Part shown: positions 1-10,400 of the stretch, in pieces
How positions within the stretch are numbered: the first letter of the stretch is position 1
Layout of the letters: every line of letters begins with the position of its first letter
Source of the DNA: Candidatus Multiplicimicrobium inquinatum
GTDB taxonomy: Bacteria > Omnitrophota > Omnitrophia > Omnitrophales > Aquincolibacteriaceae
Assembly (NCBI GenBank): GCA_002344825.1
Contig: DDUN01000073.1
Span: 1 to 37,849 of the forward strand
Direction of reading: 5' to 3'
Length of the DNA: 37,849 bases
The notes under the pieces: model-generated
Database searches by the model: none
Told to the model about the DNA's origin: nothing
The model's input: only the letters and a program-made list of their open reading frames with translations
Position numbers and translations under genes: made by a program

Positions 1-1172
1 TGCAAAAGCTGGGCTTTGATGTTTTTGCCACTGATAAATCTGACACACAAGTTTTAAGAGAGCGGGTTGAGGCTCTGGGACGCAAAGGAATTCATGCGGA
101 ATGCGGCAAACACAGTTTTGAACGCGTCCAATCCGCCGATTGGGTTTTGATTTCACCGGGTATCCCGCCTCAGTCGGAAATTTATCAGGCTCTGTTGAAA
201 TGGAAAAAGCCGGTTTATAGTGAAATTGAAGTAGCAAGCTGGTTTTGCTCTTCAAAAAAAATTGTGGCGGTGACCGGTTCCTGCGGAAAAACAACGACCG
301 TAACGCTCATTCAAAGAATTTTAAAAGAAGCCGGCCGCGATGTGGTTCTGTGCGGCAATATCGGTAATCCATGGATTGGAGAGCTTTCGAAAATAAACTC
401 TGATACTTGGGTTGTGCTGGAGGTTAGCTCTTTTCAGCTTAAGCATTGCCGTAAATTCAAACCGCATATTGGGGTTTTGCTGAATATTCACGCAAACCAT
501 CTGGATTGGCATCCGACTCTTGAAGATTATTCATTTTCCAAACTCAAAATATTTGAAAATATGACCGAGCAGGATTGGATGCTGATTCAAAAATTAGATG
601 AAGAAAAATACGGTCCGGTTCGCTCGGCTGCGACCAAGCACTATCTCAGCCCGGCTGGGAAAGAAAGCTTGCTTGAAAACGCTGCGCGGCAAGTGGCTGA
701 AATCGCGGATGTTTCATTTTCGGTGGTGGATCATGTGTTTCGTAACTTTGAAGGACTTGAACATCGGCTTGAAAAATTTTGGGATAAGGACGGAATTCAG
801 GCCGTGAATGATTCTAAGTCTACGACACCCGCGTCGTTGATTTGGGCTTTGGAGCGTTATCCCGATCAGAGCGTGGTTTTAATTACGGGAGGCAGAGTTA
901 AAACTCCTTCCTTTATGGAGTGCTTACCCGCGCTGAAAGCAAAGGCAAAAAAAATTGTTGTGATCGGCGAAGCGCAGCCCATGATGCTTCAGGAATGGGC
1001 CGAACTAAAACCTGAGTCCGCCGAGTCGCTTGCTGCCGCTTGCAAAACCGCATTAGCCTCCGCCAAGAAAGGCGACACCGTTCTTTTTTCACCCGCCTGT
1101 TCCAGCTTTGACATGTTCAAAAGCTATATTGACCGCGGCAATCAATTCAAATCCCTCATCTGCCCCAAATAG
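1..1172 (+). CDS. murD: UDP-N-acetylmuramoyl-L-alanine--D-glutamate ligase MurD (5' end cut by window)
   Basis: MurD adds D-glutamate to UDP-MurNAc-L-Ala in the cytoplasm, using ATP. The reading frame is open from base 3, so the gene starts upstream of the window; the in-frame TTG at 147 is not the true start. About 389 residues are visible against a usual length near 450, so roughly 50-60 N-terminal residues are missing. The visible N-terminus is Rossmann-like (GFDVFATDKSD). The Mur-ligase P-loop is GSCGKTTT (about 275-298), a variant of the common GTNGKTT. Other family motifs are NIGNPW, EVSSFQL, NHLDWH, FEGLEHRLE, NDSKSTTP and the C-terminal SPACSSFD followed by RGNQF. In standard dcw clusters murD is followed closely by ftsW; here a 22-kb ORF separates them. 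Family assignment is firm from the motifs. Confidence 0.95.
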   Translation, partial: QKLGFDVFATDKSDTQVLRERVEALGRKGIHAECGKHSFERVQSADWVLISPGIPPQSEIYQALLKWKKPVYSEIEVASWFCSSKKIVAVTGSCGKTTTVTLIQRILKEAGRDVVLCGNIGNPWIGELSKINSDTWVVLEVSSFQLKHCRKFKPHIGVLLNIHANHLDWHPTLEDYSFSKLKIFENMTEQDWMLIQKLDEEKYGPVRSAATKHYLSPAGKESLLENAARQVAEIADVSFSVVDHVFRNFEGLEHRLEKFWDKDGIQAVNDSKSTTPASLIWALERYPDQSVVLITGGRVKTPSFMECLPALKAKAKKIVVIGEAQPMMLQEWAELKPESAESLAAACKTALASAKKGDTVLFSPACSSFDMFKSYIDRGNQFKSLICPK

Positions 1173-1420
1173 CTGTTCTTTCTCTCTCTTTTGATTTACC
1201 GGCCCCAATGCTATTTTCTGTGAGTTTTCGCATCTGATTGCTATGCCCATCCCAGATACGGGATCTGTGACGGAGCTGTTTTTGTTATTTTATGCTATTT
1301 AATGCTATTTTTAATATATTAAAAGGTTAAAAAGATCTATAAAATTATTGTAATTATTTAATGTTCAGGTAAGTTTTCTATTGGGAGCAAGACTTTCTAA
1401 TATGGGAAAAAAACTAGTTC
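1173..1420. promoter_or_regulatory. AT-rich gap between murD and the giant ORF with palindrome and direct repeats
   Basis: No gene is visible here. The 9-mer ATGCTATTT occurs at 1208, 1292 and 1302; the last two form a tandem pair with a 10-bp period. They run directly into a perfect 16-bp palindrome, TTTTAATATATTAAAA, at 1309-1324. A short hairpin (CAGAT / ATCTG) lies near 1250. I see no convincing sigma70 -35/-10 pair with standard spacing; TATAAAAT near 1337 is the best -10-like string. No strong terminator follows murD. The region could hold an operator and promoter for the giant gene, but that is inference. Confidence 0.45.
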
Positions 1421-4400
1421 ATGAATAGTGTTCCGAGCATTTACAAAATGATAGCTGTCTTCACCGCACTTTGCGTTGAGTGTACTTCTCTTTCGGTTCC
1501 ATTAGCACGTGCCGAAGTTATTCCCCAAAGTGCCCCTTCACTAAAAAAACTCAATCCGGAATTTCTCAAACTGCCAACGAAATTCGGTGAAGTTGTGGAA
1601 AGCTACTCGGGAAAAGGGAGTGTGATTGTGATTCAGGATGCGCACGCAATTCCCGATGCGCAAAGAAATATTGCAAACATCATTAAATATTTGCAGCAAG
1701 AGTACGGCGTGGGCGCTGTGGCGCTTGAAGGCGCGAGTGGTGACTTAGATCCGCAGATATTCCGCAGTTTTCCTGATAAGAAGCTTTTACGTCAAGTGAT
1801 GAAGGGGTATATGGACGCGGGAGAAATCGCGGGCGGCACGGCCGCGGCAGTATTTGATGAAACGAAAACACAATATTACGGTGTTGAAGATTGGGCTATT
1901 TATGAAGAAGGGTTGGGTCTTTACTTACAGTCAATCGAAAAAGAGAGCGCAATTCACGCTCAATTGTCAAAGCTCAAAGAACAATTGAGCAAAGAAAAAG
2001 AATCTATTTACCCGCAGGCGCTGCTGGAGGTAGATCGGAAAGTTGAAAGTTTTTATGAAAATGCCGCGCAATTAACCGATTTGATCAAAGTGCTCGGAGC
2101 AGTCCGGGCGCCTGAATCAGGTAGTGAGCTTGAAGCCGTTTGGAAAGAAGTTTCTAAAGCCGAAAGCCCGAAATCCGGCGGTACGAGTAAAGACATCGAA
2201 GTGCGTGAGCTGACGGCGCAAGTGGAGAAAGTGCTGAAGAGTCCGAGGGCAGTCAAAGTTTTTAATACCCGCAAGCAGGAATGGATGACGGGAGAGATCA
2301 GCGCTGAGGCTTTTGCCTTGCACTTGAAAGAGTTTGCGGATCAAAGCGGATTAAATCTTGAGATGTCTTCGGATTTGCTTGGCATGGTTCGGGACCAGCA
2401 AACTTTGAAGGGACTTGAGGGCACCAAGCTTTTTCGTGATTTAGAAATTTATATTCGTGAGATTAAAGAGAGGCTTACCCGCCGGCAGCAGACGGATGTA
2501 TCAATTTCCGCGATTAATTTCGAAAAATCAGCCATTCAGGCTTTGGATGAACGTACTGAATCTTTACGTATGCTGACCAAGCTTTCGAAGCTCGAGCTTT
2601 CACGTGAAGAATGGAAGAAGTTATCAGGCCGGCTCATTTTTGAAACCTTTTCGGCTTTGGGACTCAAGCAAGATGATTTTATATTTCATCTCGCTTTTTA
2701 TCTGAATGCCGAAGAACGCGATCAAATCTTTTTTGATAACCTCAAGGCTCCGGTCTCCGGTCTCCGGCCTACAGTCATTGTTGCCGGTGGTTTTCACGCG
2801 GAAGGCATTACGAGTCGCCTTAAAGAAGCAGGGATGGGCTACGCGCTGGTAATGCCGAAGATTAATTACATTCCCGAGAGCATCAATTACCGATCCCAGA
2901 TGCGTGGAGAGGTTTCCTGGAAAGATTACTTTGAAGTTGAGAATGGCCGCATTCACCTTTACAAAGCCTTTGTTCGTGCCACGCGCGACAAACTTCTTCA
3001 CGGGGGACAGAGCTCTGGGCTCAGCTCTGTCCCCAATGATGTTGTCCCCGATGTACAGATGTTAAAAGCCTGGCGTGACCAAATCATCCGCGATTTATCG
3101 GACCAGGGAAAAGTTGATCGCGCCGCATGGTACACACGCTACATGGATGAAGTGATCGATTCGACTATTGATCAACGGCTCAAGACCACAGATCAGCTAA
3201 TGATGAAAGTTGACGGCTTTATTCGCGGCTTGCGCGGTCTTGAAAAAGCCAACCAACTTAACTCCGAGCAAATCGCCGCGTTACTTAGAGCCAATATGAT
3301 TCAGGCTGCACCAATTGGAGGCGCACTCGCAGAAAATGGTTTTGTTCCGGCAAATGTTGAGGTGACGCCCGATCGAGCGGAAGAAATAGTTGCGGCCGGG
3401 CTGGGTGGCACGACTCAAGCTCAGGTGGACAAGGCATTATCCGGAAAGGCTGTTTCTGGAGATGAAGAATCTCTTGCTGAGCGGGATTCACGTCAGGCCA
3501 GTGATGAAAAAAGAGATGATTTGGCGGAAGTTTTTTTTGAAGCGGGGAATTTGCTGCTGCCCAAATCAGCAGCGGTTGTACAAAAGGGGCTGGATGAAGT
3601 TTATCCGGGAATATTTGAGATTTCAACTGATGACCGGTCGGGTTCTTCGATTTCGTTTCATCGGGATCGTTTCAAAGAGGGAGATTATCTTGAAATAATT
3701 CGAATGCTTTTCACGTATGCAAAGGCGGTTGCGGTGAAGTCGGGGCGGAATATTTCTGTTCTCGATTTCAACCTTGGGGCCTCCCATGAAGCGGAACATT
3801 TTAACTTTGTGAATGAAACCACAATGCCGGCTGTTCGGAATTTGCTTTATCATAATGTTCGTGCTCAAACTTCGGATGTTGCGGCTGATTTGAAGGAAAA
3901 TCGTGAGAAAGTATTTGAGGCTTGGCTTGATTCTGCGCGTAAAGCGGGGCCAGGCTATGTTTTTCATATCGATCACCACTATCCATCGAAATTCATGAGC
4001 ACCACAAGTACCAGCCGGCTTTTGGCTGATTTTATCCGCTATGCATGGGAGCATGGGGGTTCGGATGTTTTGGACAAAATGGCGTCGGAAACAATCGCAG
4101 TTGCGGATCATTCTGACCCGGATATTTTGATTTCTAATTTTTTAATGCGGCATGCAAATGATCGAAGTCTGTTAACGCACTTGGACTGGATGGCTGACGC
4201 TGCCATTTACAATGACTACCAAATTTTGCGCGGAGAACCCGTCCATCAGGGGAGAGTCCGAGTTTTCTATTCTTATGTGCGCGGAATTGATGAGTCGATC
4301 AAAAATTCCGAAATGAGTTATTCCGCAGGGATGGCCGCGATGGACGCCGGAATCAGCTTTTCTGTTCAGTATGGCGGGAAAGACTCTGGTGCGGCAGACG

Positions 4401-7400
4401 CGCTTTATCAAAGCATCGCCGCAAACGCAGATCTTTCATTTGAGCAAAGTTTTTTTGTCAAGGGATTCAAAGATGAAATGGAATCCGATGCGGCCATCCG
4501 AGAAGTTTTCAGAAAACCGCCGGTGCGGGGGGATATTCTGAATCAGTTGGATGAGCATGCAGTCAGTGATGGATTTTGGGCTGTCGAGGGAGATGTTTTG
4601 CTTTTTTCTGCGGGACAAAAATTTCCTGTGAGCGGACCGGATTTAGCGCGCAATATATATATGAACGAATTCCCCGGCTCGGGAAATGTGAAGCTTCTGA
4701 TCGTTCTGAAATCTGATTTTGGGAGAGCGGGGTACCAGATCAAGCTGCAGATTTTGGTTGATGAAAAGGGGCAAGCCGAAAGTTTGCGGCCCTTAGTCGC
4801 TCAGATTCAACCCCTTTTTCCTAATGCGGGCGGACGCGCTACGGCGGGGAGCCTTGGTTTTCAAGATGCTTACGCTGCGAAGGATGCCGTCGTTAATGCG
4901 CAGCAGGTAGCTACAGCATGGAGAAGCTTGCGCTCTGAACAGCGCAGCGAATTAAAAACGGAACCTTTGGTGAGGGCCCGTTCGGAGAATCGAGAATATG
5001 CCGGAGAAATATTTAATTTAAGCAGGCAGCACGAGGCCGCTGTAGCATTGGGAAATATCGCGTTAGCTGATCAATTGGCTGCGATGCGTCTTGAGACAGC
5101 TAAAAAGTATGTGTGGGAAGAAATTGGTTCGGAAAATCCATTGATTGCCAAAGTTGTTTTTGCATACTTGGAGAGTGAAAATGTCACGGATTTGCAAGGA
5201 GATATTTTGCGCGGCGGCGCGATTGCCGCAAAAAAAATCAGCCAGGTCCGTGAAGTTGCGCGATTTGAACGGCAAAGCATGGCGACGGGATGGATGGAAT
5301 CTCCGGATAAAAGAATGCGGCATACAAAAAGTGACGCGATTGACCTTGAGGCTGAAATTGCCCGTGTTTCTCGTTTTTACGATTCTGAAGAGCAGGCGCT
5401 TGTTAATGATAATGAAAGAAATTGGGAAAAAGATACGCTCACAACTCAAAACCGCCGGGAACATGAAAAATGGAAGCAAGTCGAGGGAAGTAAGACCGAA
5501 ACTGTTTTGAATGAAGCCGCGGCGCTTGAACCCGTCATGGTTCTCCTGCTTCGTCATATTGCTTTCAAAGCGAAGCTTTCGGGAGAAAACACCCAGCTGT
5601 CGAATCGCGTTAAAAGTAAAAAAAGCGCATTGAATAAAATTGCAAAAAATCGCTCCCATCCGGAGTGGGGTGATTGGGCGCGGGATTTTGATTTGGCGGG
5701 GCTTTTTGATTTGCTCGGAGGCCGGTTCGTTGTTTCTGACCTCGCCACGCTGGAAGACTTAATGGTTGCGATTGATTCGTATTTCAATTTTAAAGTTGAT
5801 CGTGACACAGCCGGGCGTCCTTTGCTTGCGAAGAACAGTTCAGTGATTCGCAAAGAAAATAAATTCATCACAAACCGCGCCGACCCCGCTAAGCCGGATC
5901 CGTATCGTGCGGTTCAATATACAATCGGGTTTCCCAAGGGCGACCGCTTGGTCGAGCTGATCCAAGAGGCTGCCCGCGACCTCGGGATTTCAAAGGAGGA
6001 AGAAACTCAGCTTGCGAACCGCGCCCTGGCGATCGGAGACGACGCAGAATTGCACTCCTTTGAACTGCAGATCAAAACAGAAAAGGGGTCAATGGCCTCC
6101 GATATGTGGCATGACATCGGCTTCAAAGATTTAATGGGAATGGGCGCATTCAAAGAAACGGTGGACGATTACAATTGGAATAGTTTGTTTGAAGATTTGT
6201 ATGTTTATGCGGTTAAGCGCAAGCTGGATAATTTGGTGGACCGCCATCAAGAGTATGAAGATGATGCGGCAATTCTTGAGGAGGCATTGAATTTTGCCCG
6301 TGAAAAAAACTGGAGCCCGGAAGAACAGCAGATTGCGGCGAAAGCTATTCTGCAAGCCATTTCTTCAAACGATATTAACCGATTTTATGATTTGGTACTT
6401 TCGTCGTTTGGCGCCGGTGATGTTTTACCTGAAAGCGCTCGGGTATTGATTCGCCGTTTGTTTGACCGAGAAAAGCAAAAGTTGGTTAACTACAAGAAAG
6501 AGCATACCGCGGAGGTCCTTACGCTTGAGAAGGCTGCTCATCGCGGGTATGTTGATTCCGCTGTCGGCGACGAATTGGGAGTTGCCGGAAATCAGCTGGG
6601 TTGGAAGCTGCCTGATGAAGCTGTTGCAATGTTATCGCCTTCAGCTCGCGAGAGATATATTAACCGTTATAAAACATTCAAAAAATCCAATAAACTTACC
6701 GTCGAAGACCTTGAATTATTGGAGATGAATAATGGGGAGCTTCAGAGCTTTTTTGAAGCTGCCGGAAAAATCTTGGATTGGGCGAGGGTGATGCGCTCCG
6801 ATGAGCAGAGCATGACCAGTGTCGAGAAGTTAGTTTACCGCATCATCAGCGCAAGAGATTCAGGGGATATTGCCAGAAAATTGAAATTGGGAAAGACCGC
6901 GGTTATGAATTTGTTTCATGCGCCGCATCAGCAGCAAATTGATGCGGCAAGTACTGAATTCAGTGATGATCCGGATTTACGGAGCGCATGGATCAGCCGT
7001 TTAGAAACAAATCAATTGGGTACAGTAACCTCCGCATCTATTCTGACGGAAATTGTGAATCGTCCTGTCTTAGACTTGGAAGGATTGCCGGTTCGCGCAG
7101 CAGGCGGGACAGAAACTTTAACCAGGGATTTAGCTGAAACCGTCGTGTCTGTGCCCGAGCAGGCGCAAAGTTTTAGCCGGCGCGAAATGATGATTTTCTG
7201 GTTTTTTATATCGGCAATTAATCCCGGCAGCAGCTTTGCGTCCGAGAGTTATGAAAACTTTTGTAAGAATCCCGATAACGAATGGGCCGTAAAAATTGAC
7301 GGAGCCATGGACCGTGCTGTGACGACGGCATTGATCCAAGCTCAGTTGGATGTATTGCGAAACCGTATCGCCACCGCACAAAGCAATATTCGTGTAGCAA

Positions 7401-10400
7401 CTGACATTACTCTACGCCGTGAGCTGATTGAGAAGTACCTGCGGAGCGTGGGTATTGATGTTCAGGTTTTGGAACGTTGGCTGAATTATTTGGATGAAAA
7501 ATATGCCATGGATACTCAGGCATTTTTGAGCCGGGATGACCAGCTGAATGAATCACAGCAAACGGCTCGCGGAAGAGTCGTGCAGTTTGCGCAGCGAAGC
7601 TTGGAAGTTCCTGAAAATGCAGCAAGAGTTCAAGCCCGGCATTTAGATGCCGCGGCTGAAACGGTTGCGGAAATGGCAGGAGTTGATTTGATCGAGCCGC
7701 TTTTGCCCTATTTGGATTGGAGTCTTGACGATATACGCCGTTTAAAACCCGACGGCGCTGAACAGCGCATCGAAGAATTTAGGAATGAATTTGAGCTGTA
7801 TGTCGTACGCGCCATGAAGTCAGCAAAAAAGTGGCTCGATACCAAAATGAACCAGCGCGTGGATGAGACGGGCATTGAGCTGACGCCGAATCAGCTCAAC
7901 GATTTTTATTGGGAGACGATTGAGCCGCTGAAGAAAACATTGGAAAGCGTTCCTGATCCCCAGGAGTGGAATGAAGCAACTTGGGAGGCTTATCGTAAAT
8001 GGGCTACCGGCGATAAATGGGATGATGCAAAAAAAGGCAAACCTACAGCTCAATTAACTCAGGAATATGCCGCGGAATTTGCTGGGGCCAATCTGGATGT
8101 TCTCTCCCAATTGATTGAAATCGACCGCATGGTCGGACACATTGAATCTGGGTTTATGTCGTCTTTTACACCGCGGGAGAAAGAAATATTCGCCGAAGCT
8201 GTGCATGATTATGGTTACTATGCCCAGCAATCAAACCGAGCCTTGACCCCTTCTGATTACTTGCTGCCTGTTGAATTTGATGACGACGGGGGCATTCAAA
8301 ACACATTTCTCACTGCGGACGGAGGAGATTTGCTTCAACCGCAGACCCGCGAAGCATTTGATAAACGCAATCAAGAGCCGGGCAAGGCGAATATTCCAAA
8401 AGTGTCCTTGGCCGGATTGCGTTTGGAAGGGCAGCAGGATATTGAAAATATTTTACAGATGTACCGGAACGCCGGAAAAGTGCCGGAAAGCATTCAGCTC
8501 GAGATTGAAGTTGAAGGAGAAGGGAAAAAACAAATCAGTTTGCCCGACTTGCTGAATGCGGCGTTAACGGATGGACGTTACCGCAAAGGGCTTGGGGCGG
8601 TTGAAATTTTTAACGGATTTGTCCGCCCATGGAAAAAAATGCTGAATGATGCTGAGAAAAACTTTCAAGGCGAAGCTTATGGTAAGCAAATCAAATTCCT
8701 CTACGGCAAACAGTATTCCGCGATCGCTTCGGTTTTGCTTGCGACTATGATTCCAACTTTGCTTACGATGCAAATGCATGCGCGTTCGGATATTGCGCAA
8801 AAGAGGTTTGTCGATGAAATGAACGCGGTAGAGAATGTTTTGTGGCGTGTTACAAATCCTTGGCTTAGCTGGAAAGAGTCTCCTTTGATTCGATTGGGAC
8901 TCAAACAGCTTGATGCGGCCCAGCGGGCGAAGGATGAAGATATCTGGCGGTCTGTGCTTAAGTTGTATTTGCTGACGCTTGCTCGATTGGGACCAACCGA
9001 GTACGGAAGGCTCAGAAAAGCCCCAATGAATCAAGTTTTTCAGAGGAACAATTTAGATTCTGACAATTTTATGCAGGGTTCCGAACCTGCTGATTTTTAT
9101 GAAAATATGCGCGCAAATGGAACCCATTTTATCGGTGTTACTACGGCTTCAGGGAAGGGTATCAGTACGAAACATTTGCGATTAGCGAAAGAAGCTCTGA
9201 GACAAGCCTTTCGAAATATTATGGCGCAAAAGGGAATTACGGATCCCAAGAAAATCACTGTAGTCTCCGGCGGTACCGGGAACTGGGAAGCCGGAATTAT
9301 GAGCGGGGTAGATTTAGTTTATGAGGTGGCCGCTGAAATGGGGTTTCAGACGATGGCAATTTTTCCGACAGATGCTTTTGAAATGGATTTTCCGCTTCGT
9401 GATGTAAATTATTATTTACATACCGGAAATCATTTTGGTGAAGAATCGCCCGTGTTTCAGAATTTTACGGATAGCCTTATTACGATGGCCGGAGGGGATC
9501 AAGCTTATGATGAAACCATAGCCTCGCTGCCTGTGATACAAAAAAAAGGCGGTATTGCCTATTTAATCCAAGGCATTCAAACAGAAAGAATTAATAAAAA
9601 AACAGGCAAACAGGATGCGGTCACCGATGCGGATGAAATTCGTTTAAAGGTTCTGACGGAAGGTTCAGACGGATCGGTAGTGTCCATCTTTAAAAACCCT
9701 GAGACTCTGGATGTAGATAAAAAAAAGGTTCGCTTTTTAGGCGTGTCTTCATTTGCGGATAATCGCAAAAGGACTTTTGTAAGCCCGACATCCTCTCGTC
9801 CGGCGCGTCTTTTTGACGAAATGGAATTGGGGGGTGTTGCGGCTAGCCGCTCCGAGGCTCGCGGGCCGATGGAGACTTTAAAAATTTTGCAGGCAGCATC
9901 TCAGATTCAAGTCGCGCTAAGATCTTATGGGGGGGCGGTTGTTTTGGGTGCGGGGGGTATGGGCAAGAGCGAGCATATCAAAGTCGCTTTGGCTGGAAGA
10001 AAAACTTCAACCTTTGATTTACGAGAGCGTTTCATCAAACACAAAATCGCGACGGAAGGATATAACTGGGATTACTGGTCGGCCCTATACAGGGGCGATC
10101 CCTCAATTAAAGAGGAAGAGGCAGCCTGGATTTCTGATGAACTACGAAGATCTAATTGGGATGGAGAAGTTGTTGTTTTTGATGAAGTTGATTTATTGCA
10201 AAAAACGGAAATAAGTACAGATGAATTGGCGACACTGAGAGTCATAATGGATTTTGCGGCGGAATTAAACGAACTCGGAAAACCGGTTGTTTTCGTGATG
10301 CATGAAAATGGAATGAATTCTTCCGGCGTTTTGGATTTGTTCACAGCCCGTAATTTTCTTCGATCCGAGTCCGATATTATTCGCCCCGGGTATTTATCCC

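Noticed and set aside
147..1172. Taking the TTG at 147 as the murD start
   Set aside because: The frame is open and homologous to the MurD N-terminal domain upstream of it to base 3, so the gene starts outside the window.
2747..2768. Short tandem repeat of TCTCCGG in the giant gene
   Set aside because: Only about three 7-base units in coding sequence; likely minor slippage with no further signal.
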